Origin: Sepioteuthis lessoniana
Lineage: Eukaryota; Mollusca; Cephalopoda; Myopsida; Loliginidae
Reading direction: 5' to 3'
Length of the DNA stretch: 64,000 bases
NCBI GenBank assembly: GCA_963585895.1
Contig: OY757939.1
Span: 23,454,436-23,518,435, forward strand
The position numbers were made by a program, and so were the translations under genes. The notes beneath the pieces were generated by a model. The model was not told where the DNA came from. It did not search any database and saw nothing but the letters and a program-made list of their open reading frames with translations. This document shows, piece after piece, positions 32,080 through 43,079 of this stretch. Positions within the stretch are counted from its first letter, which is position 1; every line of letters begins with the position of its first letter.

Positions 32080-32905
32080 TACATAGCAGTGCTTGGAACC
32101 ATTTAATGGTGTGCAAATGAATGAATAATGCTGCCGAGAATTCTTATGTTGAAAAACAATACTTGAAACAATTTAATGAGCTCTGGCTCTTTTAAAAATA
32201 ATGTTAATTACTATTAATTAACAAATCTTATATATAAACAGGATTTGGCTTTAAATAATATACAAAGTTTGATATACTATCTGGAGACATTTCTTGCAAG
32301 CCAAGAATTTAGTGGCCCAAGGGTAATCAGATAGCTACCTGGACACACTTAGACCTGGAGCTTTCTTTTTACTCACCACCCATCTTGAGGGCCCATTGAT
32401 CAACAAATAAAATCTTTCAGCAGAATTATATATGACGTTTGTCTCGAGTGCTTTTGGGCAGTAACGCATAAATGAAAGAAAACGAACTGTATAGATAACG
32501 GATATAGAAAGGATTTCAACATGAATGTTATACACACGGAACCACCTTTCTTGTGTAATTACGCAAAATCAAGAAACGGTTGCTATGACATCTAACGGCC
32601 AGTAAACGCATTTTTAAATCACAAACTGCACCAAAATGAAGATGAACGAACGTCCAATGTAATGTCCGCTTTTAGTTGGTCTTGTGTATACATAGATATA
32701 TATTTCTTTTAAATACCCTATCCGGTGGCAAAAGCTGCTCGGTAGCGCCAGGAGTGGTAGTACCGCCTTGAGCTACCGAAACTGTGTTATCACCCTGGTT
32801 GGCGGCTGATGAGGTTAGGGTATCGCATGTGCTTTCACACGTTTTATGAGGAAAAAAAAAATAATATACAAAGTTTGATATGCTATAAAGCACAACCAAA
32901 ATCCA
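32080..32905 (+). mobile_element. LR 3' part split by an insertion
   Basis: Plus-strand LR central region (32080-32240) and tail (32241-32280), resuming at 32859-32905 as ctataaagcacaacc. The intervening 578 bp are a later insertion with a long target duplication of the tail. Confidence 0.75.
32281..32858 (+). mobile_element. A-tailed insertion of unknown source with 28-bp target duplication
   Basis: 578 bp bounded by direct repeats of 28 bp with one mismatch (32253-32280 and 32859-32886). These lie in the LR tail, so they are true target duplication. The right end is a run of As (32852-32860), as in a retrocopy on the plus strand. The 3' 150 bp are GC-richer. The minus strand has two coding-like frames: 32672-32899 contains a Thr/Ser/Gly-rich stretch, and 32335-32535 ends with Phe-Tyr-Leu-Leu-Ile-Asn-Gly-Pro-Ser-Arg-Trp-Val-Val-Ser. 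I recognise neither. It may be an unknown A-tailed element or a fragment of a host transcript. Confidence 0.7.
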
Positions 32906-33014
32906 TAAAAATTAACATTTTTGACAATGAAAAATCATAGGAACAGAAATAGGATTTCTGTATGCTAAATAATAAAACATACTCCCAAAATTTCCTGATT
33001 TTTTATGGCCTGAC

Positions 33015-33480
33015 CATCTGTCTTTGGAGTGTCCCTGAGGTGTGGTTAATGTGCTCAAATGTATCATTGTAGTTAATGAGTTCAAACTGCAGTCATGCTT
33101 TCAAGTTTACTTTTGGACTAATGTACCTAGGGAAAGTGGGAACCTCCTTATATGCACAGCTATAAGTTACATAGTACCACTAGTAAGTAAAGTTAGTGAC
33201 CATAGTCGAGAGTGACCCAAAGGCTCACTTTTCAATAGCTACTACACTGAGGTATAGGGAGAGGTTGCTCTCCTTTCCTGAGATCACTCCACTTTACCCT
33301 TGATCCATACCTTATAATGCTAAGTTTTAAGCAAGAGGCATCAAGTACTATTTTTTGAGTCTGGAATTTGGGCCATTGACTAACACTCTAACCACTTGGC
33401 CAATGGACTGGTAATGACAGCTTTAGCATTAAATAACCCACAAGGGTTGGTATTCCATTAAATAAAGAAACCAAACCAAA
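33015..33480 (+). mobile_element. SINE-B split by SINE-A
   Basis: Plus-strand SINE-B: head (gtgtccctgaggtgtggtta), B-box region gagttcaaactg, and body to 33180. It continues at 33416 with the hairpin gcattaaataacccac and the tail aaaccaaacc. The break is filled by an opposite-strand SINE-A. Confidence 0.8.
33183..33415 (-). mobile_element. SINE-A nested in SINE-B
   Basis: Minus-strand SINE-A from agtaaagttagtgacc to the head ggccaatggactgg. The B-box region is partly deleted. It interrupts SINE-B, so it is the younger of the two. Confidence 0.85.
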
Positions 33481-33488
33481 CCATCATC

Positions 33489-33491
<3 letters not shown>

Positions 33492-33530
<39 letters not shown>
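33492..33530. repeat. (AT)n microsatellite
   Basis: Perfect AT run directly after a SINE-B tail. Confidence 0.95.
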
Positions 33531-33535
<5 letters not shown>

Positions 33536-33859
33536 ATCTCCACTAAAATGTATATTCACTTTGATCAGTAACTATATTTTCAAAAAGGAATAATCCAATT
33601 ATGCCCAAAACTGATTATCTAAACCACTCTATAACTCCTGGTAAATTTATCTGGTGTTCAGCCATAACATGCAGTTTCTTAGATGCGTATTAGTTGCAAT
33701 TGTGGCATTTAATTGGGCCATTTAACTGTATAGCACTAAACAATGCAACAATCAATGATTTAAGAGCAACAACTGAAATAGAATGAACCCAAATGTCAAT
33801 AGAAACAAATTGTGAGGTGTGCAATTCAATCTACTTGCATCATCAATAGTGCTTCAAAC
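33531..33859. other. No recognisable feature
   Basis: AT-rich sequence between an AT run and the 77-bp minisatellite. Confidence 0.5.
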
Positions 33860-34345
33860 AAAATAGTCATCAGTTTGGACAATGACTCTTTGCAATTTTG
33901 AGTGTTCACATTACCAGCTGTACCCAGACTAGAAAGATCACCAGTTTGGACACCTGCAATGACTCTTTGCAGTTTTGTGTGTTCACATTACTAGTTATAC
34001 CCAGACCAGAATGATCTCCAGTTTGGACACCTGCAATGACTCTTTGCAGTTTTGAGTGTTCACATTACCAGCTGTACCCAGACCAGAATGATCACCAGTT
34101 TGGATACCTGCAATGACTCTTTGCAGTTTTGAGTGTTCACATTACCAGCTGTACCCAGACCAGAATGATCACCAGTTTGGATACCTGCAATGACTCTTTG
34201 CAGTTTTGAGTGTTCACATTACCAGCTGTACTCAGACTAGAATGATCACCAGTTTGGACCCCTGCAATGACTCTTTGCAGTTTTGTGTGTTCACAGTACC
34301 ATCTGTGCCCAAATCAAGATGATCACCAGTTTGGACATCTTGATA
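33860..34345. repeat. 77-bp minisatellite, about 6 units
   Basis: Units align on aatgactctt at 33881, 33959, 34035, 34112, 34189 and 34266, giving periods 78, 76, 77, 77 and 77. Each unit from the second on contains ctgcaatgactctttgcag, a perfect 6-bp stem with a 7-base loop, and gatcaccagtttgga. Similarity is high, so expansion is fairly recent. Confidence 0.95.
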
Positions 34346-34419
34346 TTTCAAAATATTCTATACTTGTATTCTATAATTTGGATTATAAAACCTAAATCTT
34401 TACATCTACATAAGCAATC

Positions 34420-34640
34420 TGCCATTGGCAAGATGTGACAAAAGTGAAGTAAAGAGGGTTTGAATTCAGAGTTTTCCTTTGAGAATAGTTACCTCACTAA
34501 GACTAAAGAAACACATTTTTCTTATTATGTACCCATTACTGGTGATGGGGGGTGAGAAGAGATGGATTTATGCCTTTTCAAAAGGGAAATGCAAACGGGC
34601 TTAACCAGGGTTTGAACTTGGGTTGCTAATTTCATTTATT
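34420..34640 (-). mobile_element. SINE-C, head missing
   Basis: Minus-strand copy with ctgccattggcaagatgtgac at its 3' end and gggtttgaacttggg as the B-box region. Sequence beyond that is not SINE-like. Confidence 0.7.
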
Positions 34641-35076
34641 CTTTATTAATCTAATTTTATAAGTTTGTAAATTTAAAAAGTACCAGCTATTTTTCTGATG
34701 AAATAGGAGGCTATTTGATGCTTGTAAGCCATTGCTACCTCTCTTTAAAATTCATATTTATCTTATCTAAAGTTTAGATGCCTAAAAAATCAAAGTGTTA
34801 TACTTAGATCTAGTATTCAGATAAGACTAGTTTTTAGTCATTTGCTTCATTTAAAAAATGAATATTAGTGACCAGTTAGTTAAGTCCTAAATCTGGCCAT
34901 AAGCCTCAAGGGATATAACTACATCTTACTAATTGGCGAAAGGAAATACTAAAGAAATATATCCAATGGTTCAAGATGTGATTTTGAGACTTACCTGTTC
35001 ATTGAAAAAATTAATCAAATGGTTGAAAATTAGTCTTATTTAGATGGTGAATCTAAATACCATAAGTAAAGTATAG
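34641..35076. other. No recognisable feature
   Basis: AT-rich, no motif recognised. Confidence 0.5.
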
Positions 35077-35327
35077 CTAGCGACCTAAGTCGAGGGTAAC
35101 TCGAAGGCTCCTTTTTTGATAGCTACTACACTAAGGTGTAGGGGAGGGCGCTACTCCTTTCCCAGGATTGCCCTACTTTACCCTCGATTCATACCTTATA
35201 ATGCTGAGTGTTAAGCAAGGAGGCATCAAGTTCCATTTTTTGAGTCTTTCGTATGACTTGACCTGGGATTGAACCCAGGTCTCATTGGCCATTGGCGAAC
35301 TCTCTAACCATTATGCCAATGTCTGGT
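35077..35327 (-). mobile_element. SINE-A, full length
   Basis: Minus-strand copy from gctagcgacctaagtcgag to the head ccattatgccaatgtctgg, with an exact B box (ggttcaatccc). Confidence 0.9.
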
Positions 35328-36809
35328 AAAATGTTTTTAATGGCTTATATCAGCCTTCTCATAATTTTTTTAGTATATTTTTTAATTAACTTTAAACAAA
35401 ATTAACATCAATTTCAATAGTGGTAAACTATTCCGTACAAACACCAGCTAGTCTTCCAAAATGCATGCATGCAAAAGTTGTCAGTACTTTCATCCTTTGT
35501 AACATTGTTGTTGCCTAACAAAAGGTTACTGAATGAGTAATAACCAAAATGGAGGTTAGAAATAAAATGGAAATCTTCATTACATTAACAAAATACAATA
35601 CTTGCCAGTGGCGTGAAGAAGGTCACCTACTACTAGTGGTGAACTACTTACTCAGCATATTACCCTCCTCTTATAATAGTGTCCAACATATTTATGAGGA
35701 CTGGGGCATACACATTAATGTTCATAGGTAAAGTATATAACAAACATATAATCCCAAAAATTTGTTGATAAAATTCTGTCTTGTAATAAAAGATGAACCA
35801 GGTAATTGCTCTACTGAAGCTTCATTCAATATAACTGCATTCCATTTAAGGTGAAGATTGTTTAGTATTTATAGTGTACAAATTTAGCAGGGAGACAACT
35901 GTGTTTGAGTCCACCACAGATCACTAATTCCAATTCCATTTCTTATGATGGTAACCATTACACTATTTCTTTGAGCTGTTTTATATTAATTACATTATAT
36001 TTGAATTATGTGAAAGAACAGTTTTTTTCGTTTAACAAAGTCAGAAGAAAAGGTAGAAATATTTTCTAAATAATCATGGATATTTGATAGAAAAATCATC
36101 CATAAATAGGAGGTTTAGACTAAGCAAATTCCTCTACTGATCAAATCAGACAGGAATGCAGACATCAGATCTAAAAAAAACCCTCAAAAACAAACCAAAA
36201 ATAAAAAACAAACAACTTTGCTCTTTGCCTTACCAAATTGGCTGTTAGTTTTTAAGAGCAATTTATCTAGTGTTGGCAATTCTTTTACACCAGGATTAAC
36301 CCTGTGTTAGAAAAAGGAGGAAAGATACTCATGAGATGTGTACAGCCTGCTTAAAACAAGAAAAAAGTCAAGTAGAAAGTAGGCTTAGCCATAAAAAGGT
36401 AATAAAGTTGTCAAGAGGTACTGCTTTTCTAACCTGCAGCCATATTTAATGGCTGACATCCTCTTGAAGCCATTTTTATTTATATCCCAATTTGTTCTTT
36501 TATTATTTCAATTAATATACCTTTACCAGAATGTGTCCATAAAAAAGAAAAAAAAAGGTGCAGGATTTTTCTTTTATTAGTTAAATCATTTTAAGGTAGA
36601 CAACCAATTTTTAGGAGGGTCAGATTGAAATAACTGTGACTCATATGAGAGAAACAAACTGAAGCAGACAACCAAATTTGTATCTGCTAAATAGGATGGC
36701 AAGTATGGTATTATCATGCAATTGAAACATTGCATTTTTATTGATTTATGTGCAATCATAGCTTATATCAATCATTAAATGTTTTTATTTGCTGTATCCA
36801 TTTGTTTTT
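35328..36809. other. No recognisable feature
   Basis: The longest stretch here without a recognised repeat. Short frames (for example 35549-35731) have no known motif. A 24-bp A-rich purine run lies near 36545. It is a candidate for single-copy sequence. Confidence 0.5.
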
Positions 36810-36856
36810 TTTTGTTCTATGGTATATCAACCATTGTTGGTTATTTAATGCCATTT

Positions 36857-36929
<73 letters not shown>

Positions 36930-37400
36930 TATATGACATGTACACACATTTTATAGATACACACAGTTTAATGATCAAAGTTCTATTTCTAATAATTCAA
37001 TTTGGCATAAGTCAACAAAGTTAAATGCTTCTAAGTATTGCTATGTATCACTAACAATTCAATTAAACATCAGTCATTTGTTAACGTGCAGTTAAAAGAT
37101 CAAACAGTTCTATTTCAAACAATTAAATTTTGCATAAGTCATGTATTTGCACTTTGATTAAATGTCAAAGTTCTATTTGAACCATTGAGAGAACCATATC
37201 AGGTCCTACCACTCTGGGCCAGAGTTGACTGGGGACCAATGGCAGTGAAGGTATACTTCGCATTCCTTAAAGTTCCAGCATTACTGGAGCCTCACCATTA
37301 GATTGCTTAGTGTCATATGCAGGACATTCATTGTGGGGGGGGTCCTTACCTCTCAGTAGAGTTGGAGTTAGTTTATTCTACAGTCCTGGTGAACAGGGCT
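36810..37400 (-). mobile_element. LR retroposon with internal AT run
   Basis: Minus-strand LR. Tail hairpin at 36820-36855, then a 66-bp (AT)n expansion (36861-36926) where other copies have only tacatatatat, then central units, core and 5' end at gaacagggc. Confidence 0.85.
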
Positions 37401-37430
37401 CACCCCCTGTTTGTGTACCACCCATTAATA

Positions 37431-37431
37431 C

Positions 37432-37496
<65 letters not shown>
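37431..37496. repeat. (AC)n(AT)n microsatellite
   Basis: Compound dinucleotide array. The two 80-95 codon frames over it are repeat translations. Confidence 0.95.
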
Positions 37497-37497
<1 letters not shown>

Positions 37498-37659
37498 GCA
37501 CATACATACTTATGCATACACACAGAGGTTTGAATCTATTTGTTTTCCCCAACACTAAGTCACAAGGCAGGCTGGGCTCTTTAGTTTTTAAACAGATGTT
37601 TTAATATTCAGTTTTTAAACCAACAAGCGTTATACCACTAACTTTACTTATATTATCTA

Positions 37660-37885
37660 AAGTTGGTGACCATAGTCAAGGGCAACCCGAAGGTTCCCTT
37701 TTCATTTTCTACTACACCGAGGTGAAGAGAAGAACACTTTTCCTTTCCCTAGATTGCTCCATTTTACCCTTGATCCATAACTTATAATGCTGAGTTTTAG
37801 GCAAAACGGCATCAAGTACCATTTTTGAGTCTTTGGTATGACTTGACCTGGGGTTGAACCTCTGTCTCATGCTAAGCAAGGTGCC
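37660..37885 (-). mobile_element. SINE-A, first of a pair
   Basis: Minus-strand copy, head truncated after the B box (gggttgaacctctgtctc). It is joined to a second copy with the same orientation. Confidence 0.85.
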
Positions 37886-38148
37886 ATCAAGTTAACCACT
37901 TAGAAGGCAATCTTAGAGTAATCCAAGGGCTCCTTTTTCAATAGCTACTACACCAAAGTATAGGGGAGAGTGCTACTCCTTGCCCCAGATTGCTCCACTT
38001 ACCCTTGATCAATACCTTATAATGCTGAGCATTAAGCAAGGAGGCATCAAGTACTATTTTTTAAGTCTTTTATATGACTTGACATGGGATTGAACCCTGG
38101 ATTCTCAGATCATTGCCAAACACTCTACTCACTTTGCCAATGGGGTGA
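37886..38148 (-). mobile_element. SINE-A, second of a pair
   Basis: Minus-strand copy with degraded 3' end but with B box (ggttcaatccc on its strand) and head (cactttgccaatgggg). The pair may be a tandem insertion or a partial duplication. Confidence 0.8.
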
Positions 38149-38149
38149 T

Positions 38150-38292
38150 AAACATACATACTCATAGTGTTAATACCCTTGGGAAAAGTATCCTTGAAGG
38201 AAAACTGAATTCAAACCTGTTAAGCTCTACTTAAAAATTGACTTTATGTTGTACCTTGCTTGTGTAGAGAGGTTGGTAAATATAAAGTTCCC
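38150..38292 (+). mobile_element. SINE-C 3' fragment
   Basis: Plus-strand 3' part: cttgggaaaagtatcc, then tgactttatgttgtacc, then gagaggttggtaaatat. Confidence 0.7.
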
Positions 38293-38300
38293 TCATACAC

Positions 38301-38302
<2 letters not shown>

Positions 38303-38335
<33 letters not shown>
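38303..38335. repeat. (AT)n microsatellite
   Basis: AT run between two SINE-C copies. Confidence 0.95.
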
Positions 38336-38337
<2 letters not shown>

Positions 38338-38340
<3 letters not shown>

Positions 38341-38625
38341 GCATGTAGTGTAATGGTTATTATTTTAAGAAATGGATATGGCATCTTGAGTTCAAATCCT
38401 GCATGAAACGAAATGCATTTCACTTCACTCTTATGCCCTTTGGAAAGTCATCTTTTCTGTTCCCCACTCTCCTCCAGTGATGGGTAAATAGTAATGCAGA
38501 CTAAGTTCTTTAGTCTTTGTAAAGCAACCAGTCTTAAAAAAGGAAAACTTTGAATTCAGACCCACTTTATTCCACTTGACCTTGTGTTACATTCTTCCGA
38601 TGCTGGAAAGGTTGGGTAATTACAT
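38338..38625 (+). mobile_element. SINE-C
   Basis: Plus-strand copy with A box tgtagtgtaatggtta, B box gagttcaaatcctg, body, and the 3' end ctggaaaggttgggtaatta. Confidence 0.85.
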
Positions 38626-38662
38626 GCTCACACAACATATACATTTCACACTCATAAACTCA

Positions 38663-39245
38663 TACAGGGTGCAATGGGTAAGTTGATGTCTAAATTATAT
38701 GCAAATGTATACAATGGCATATCATTTTATCATATATATTTACCAAAATTACATGAAAATATCTTGAAATACTATCGATTAAATTTATTCAAAGAAATTG
38801 CCACTGGCTTCAACCATGGCTTCCAGATGACTTTTAAATCTTCTTCAAGCTTTTCTATTGGCTAAAAGCTGCCACAATCCTTGTCTTCTGTTCATCTTCG
38901 GTGTTGACCTTTATGTTGGCTTCTGTGTTGAAGTGTTTGGCTATGTAGGAAGATAAATGGAGGCATAGTGTCACCTCAAACACCATGATGTGGACTGGGT
39001 GTTTTTGGTTTTTATCCATATGAATGTCCTCAGAGTGATACCCAAACACTCTGAAATTTTCCAATTGGAGCTTCTGACATGAATACCAAGCAGAACAGCA
39101 TGCCGTTACCAATTTTCTGGAGAAGTGAAAAACATCATAGTATTTCTTTCCTTCCAAACAGTGACCAACTGACTCTAGTTTGCTGTATCAGACAAAAATT
39201 GCTTTATCTAAAACTTTGGACTATGAAATTCTGGGAAAAAAATTC
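38663..39245 (-). mobile_element. Mariner-type transposase relic (lineage 2)
   Basis: The plus-strand end tcatacagggtgcaatgg resembles mariner inverted ends. The minus strand (38855-39157) encodes a decayed segment around His-Pro-Val-His-Ile-Met-Val-Phe and a later Asn-Thr-Glu-Ala-Asn-Ile-Lys. In mariner transposases this lies around and after the first catalytic Asp; no intact triad is visible. It differs in sequence from the copies at 1509 and 3526. Confidence 0.65.
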
Positions 39246-39311
39246 TTGTGTATAATATGCACTGACTATTTTGAATTTGTAGTCGATATATTCAACCTAA
39301 ATTCAGTGATT

Positions 39312-40129
39312 GTTGGTTGGTTAGGTTTTATGGCATATCAACCAGTGTAAGTTATTTAATACCAAATCCTATTTATACATATATATTAAATATATATGAT
39401 TTGTAAACACATTTTGTAGATAACATTTTTAAATGAGGTCAAGCTTATTTTCTTGCATACAATTAAATGGTTTCAAGTATTTCTAACTTGAATAATTCTA
39501 ATTGCTATCAACCATTTCTTTGAATACAGCTAAATAGTTTCAAGCACCATCATGTATCACCAACAATTCAATTAGTCATTTACGGAGTGATTGGCCTAAT
39601 GAGTAGAGTGTTCACCAGTGGTCCGGGAGACAGGGGGTTCAATCCCAGGTCAAGTCATACCAAAGACTTAAAAAATGGTACTTAATACCACCTCACTTAG
39701 CACTCAGCATTATAAGGTGAGGATCAAGTGTAAAGTGGGAAAGGAGTAGCGTCCTCCCCTACACCTCAGTGTAGTAACTATTGAAAAAGTAGCCTTTGGG
39801 TCACCCTCGACTACGGTCGCCAACTTTACTTGTTTACATACAGTTAATGGTCAAACAGTTCTATTTCTAACAATTCAGTTTAAAATAAGTCATTTGTTTG
39901 CACACAGTTCAATTGTCAAACAGTTCCATTTGACCCATAGATTGGATCCGACCAGGTGCCACCACTTTGAGCCAGAGCAGACCAAGGAGCAATGGCAATG
40001 ACAGAGCCTCAGGATTAGAGTCCCACCATCAGATGCAGTTAGTATCATACCCAGGAAATCTTTTTGTGGGGGGAGTCTTCCCCTGCAGAGATGCAGCTGG
40101 TCTATTCTACAGCCCCTGCTGGCTAGGCT
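39312..40129 (-). mobile_element. LR retroposon split by SINE-A
   Basis: Minus-strand LR with tail hairpin (39325-39365), central units to about 39583, resumption at 39831, core and 5' end at ggctaggc. Its core has lost some sequence around the gcaatgacagagcc junction. Confidence 0.85.
39584..39830 (+). mobile_element. SINE-A nested in LR
   Basis: Plus-strand copy: head attggcctaatgagtagagtg, exact B box ggttcaatccc, 3' end ggtcgccaactttact. The target duplication is unclear because the LR sequence around it is itself repetitive. Confidence 0.9.
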
Positions 40130-40937
40130 CTCAGCATTTGTTCAACTTTTCATTGTTTTATTCAGATGAAATATAAGAATTTATATAGTTGACATGTCTT
40201 AAAGCACAAAATTTACTCAGTATATTTCACAGTATGGGCATGTTCATACGGAAATGCAAAAGCTTGTGATAAAAATAATCTTACATTAGAAAAAAGAAAA
40301 TTATAAATAAACTCTCCTGTTGATATTTTTCTGTAAAGGTGTAAAACATGTCAGTTTGGGCTTGTGAGGCATTGTGACCAGAAAAAAGTTAATAAGGTAG
40401 TTCTTATATATACTTGACACAAACTTTTCGGCTGAAATAGCTGGAAAAATTATGTCTTATATGCAAATAATCATTGTTATTCAATTATGAATTAGACTAT
40501 AAGGTTTGATCAATAAGTCACCGGCCTGACATTAGCTGAATTTTGATCTGAAGTTTTCATTGGATAATGTCCAATTTATGTGATTAATAGAGAATTATCA
40601 GATGAAGTTTTCTTTGAAGAAAGAAAAAAGACTAAGAATATAAATAATTTTTTCCAAATTCTACAATGAAAGCAGCAAGGATAAAAATTTGCGCTTATTT
40701 CTAATTTATTTGAATAAATGTAGCTCACAGATAGATCAGATAATAGGGTTGAATAAGTAAGTCTGTAGCCTGACATGTTGTGATTAGCTGAATTTTGACC
40801 TGAAAATTTCATAATATAATGATCGATCTTAGTAATTTATATAGAAATGTTCAGTGCATTGCAGTTATTTGACCTCTACATATATTATGAAATGAATAAG
40901 ACATAAAAAGGAATGTACATAAAATAAACCTCTACTA
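40130..40937. repeat. Diverged tandem repeat, period about 240-275 bp
   Basis: A block with caataagtc..ctgacat..agctgaattttgatctgaa occurs near 40508, 40745 and again at 41285, the last displaced by a SINE-A. The rest of the segment is AT-rich with no frame of interest. Confidence 0.65.
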
Positions 40938-40946
40938 TAAAAACAT

Positions 40947-41200
40947 TGGCCTAATGAGTAGAGTGTTCGTCAATGAGACTGAGGGAGACTGAGGTTCAAT
41001 CCCAAGTCGAGTCATACCAAAAACTCAAAAAATAGTACTTGATGCCTCCTTGCTTAACACTTAGCATTATAAGGTAAGCATCAAGGGTAAAGTGGAGCAA
41101 TCCATTTAAAGGAGTAGCGCCCTCCCTTACACCTTGGTGTAGTAGCTAATGAAAGAGGAGCCTTCGGGTCACCCTCGACTAAGGTCGCCAACTTTACTTC
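40947..41200 (+). mobile_element. SINE-A with 9-bp target duplication
   Basis: Plus-strand 254-bp copy flanked by taaaaacat at 40938-40946 and 41201-41209. It starts at tggcctaatgag (A-box match) and ends gtcgccaactttacttc. The B box is ggttcaatccc, an 11/11 match to GGTTCRANNCC. Confidence 0.95.
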
Positions 41201-41344
41201 TAAAAACATCTGACTAGAATTGTTATTTTCATATAATTTATTTAGATAAACAAAATTCATAAATGAATTAGACTCTGACGTTGAATCAATAAGTCTCTAG
41301 TCAGACATGTGATGAGTTGAATTCAAATTTAAAATTTTCATTGT

Positions 41345-41600
41345 ATTAATTTATCAAACCCCTCCACCATAGACAGTTTGTGATACAAGGTCAATTTTTA
41401 AGCGAAGTACATCTGGGTTCAAATCAGAGTTTTCCTTCTCTGAGACTGGTTGCTATACCAAGGCTAAAGTATCCACTCTTCCCTACAATTTACCTGGAGG
41501 TGGAAGAAAGAAATGGATTCATTTTTTTCTCGCGGGCATTAGCACAAAGTGAAAAGCAAACGGCCTCATTCAAGTTTCAGAAGAAAAATCTTACACTTAG
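41345..41600 (-). mobile_element. SINE-C, minus strand
   Basis: 3' end ccctccaccatagacagtttg, body and a B-box region near 41575. It forms an inverted pair with the copy at 41700-41966. Confidence 0.75.
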
Positions 41601-41699
41601 AGCAACTGAAAATTGGAAAATACTGCAACAAAAGGTTTATGTCTCTTAATGAAACAACTTTATCAAAAAGATATATTTACACTTTGAAGAATTTTAGTC

Positions 41700-41966
41700 T
41701 CTAAGAACAAAATTCTACCCGAGTTCAAACCTGAATGAGGCTGTTTGCATTTCATATAGCACTAATACTTTTGAGAAAGCTATGAATTCAACTATTCTCT
41801 CTCTAGCTATAAGTAAATGGTAGGGCAGGCTGGGCTCTTTAACATTGGTATGGTAACTGGTGTAGGAGAAGGAAAACTCTGAATTTAAACCAATTCTTGA
41901 TCTTGAAAGGATGAGCTCTACCTGGCTATTTGTACCCAAGATACCTGACATGAATAGTGCTCCCAA
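41700..41966 (+). mobile_element. SINE-C, plus strand
   Basis: Head near gagttcaaacctgaatgagg, then catttcatatagcactaata, then the gaaaactctgaatttaaacc block. The 3' end is diverged. The 100-bp gap to its inverted partner would allow a hairpin transcript. Confidence 0.7.
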
Positions 41967-42599
41967 ACCAGTTTACAGCACCTATAAAAGAGATTTAGTT
42001 AATGACAATAAGCTAACAGGGTATTGATAGGTGAGTGGGGGTGCATAAATTATGTCACTGGGTACAAATGAGAGGTAATGAGTAAAAAAAACAGTTTATG
42101 TGTTAAGAATTAACATACAAAAATTAGTTCATATCACATTCATGGAGAAAGAGAGAGAGTGATTTTTATGGAGTACAGTGGTAGGGCTTCTCTTGGTGAT
42201 GAGCCAATGTGCCTGGTTCCCAATCGTTAAGGAATTAAACCAAGAATAATTAGAACTGATCTAAGAATTGCACTTATTCACTTAAGTGAGAGTGAAGCAG
42301 CTGAGAAATCACATTTCATCATTTTCAATTTATGGAAAATATAATCTTTTACATTGAAGAGAATTTGGGATTTTAAGGAAGTAATTAATGACTTGTTTAA
42401 AATTTTTAACATATTTATTCATTTTATATGTATTTTTTTTAAAAAGATGTTCAATTGAATTAGCTTTTGAGAGGCTTTCATTATTTCCCTTCCTTTTTGC
42501 AATAGAGTTATCTCCCTTTAATCTTCTTTCATCTTCTCTTCTTTAAGAATTCAAATAAATCCTCTTTGTGTTGCCTTTAATGAATTGTTTATTTCTAAT
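41967..42599. other. No recognisable feature
   Basis: AT-rich, no repeat or gene recognised. Confidence 0.5.
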
Positions 42600-42910
42600 T
42601 ACAGGAAGAGAATGATGGAAATTATATATATAGAGAGAGATAGATAGATAAATATGCATTCATAGTTTGATATGAGTAGATATAAATTCAGGCATAAGAC
42701 TCCAAAAACATATAAACACCTGATCCTCATTATTTGACCGTCTTATTTACTGACCTCAGCTATGTCAACAATGAGAGAGAGAGAGAGATGCAATTATTAA
42801 TAGAGATACTCACACCTGCCAACCATTGAGAGAGAGAGACTTTTAATAATACTCATACCTGAGAAGGAGAGAGGGAGAGACAATAATAAAAGGAGATTCT
42901 CATACCTGCC

Positions 42911-42971
<61 letters not shown>

Positions 42972-43079
42972 CTTAATTATAAATGAAGATATATCTGCCA
43001 ACTTGTGAGAGAGAGAAAGTTTCTTAATATATGGAGATACTCACACCTACCAACAAGAGAGATAAAGAGAATGTGTGTG
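42600..43079. repeat. (AG)n-rich imperfect array
   Basis: Tracts of agagag alternate with a catacctgccaa-type phrase at intervals of about 60-70 bp. The longest pure tract is 42913-42969. It grades into the 61-bp minisatellite. Confidence 0.85.

Noticed and set aside
32672..32899. Host exon with Thr/Ser/Gly-rich protein
   Set aside because: It lies within an insertion with target duplication, with the A run on the opposite strand; no splice sites or neighbouring exons could be supported.
33860..34345. Possible CRISPR-like array (regular spaced repeats)
   Set aside because: The whole 77-bp unit repeats, with no unique spacers, and the setting is a eukaryotic genome. It is a minisatellite.
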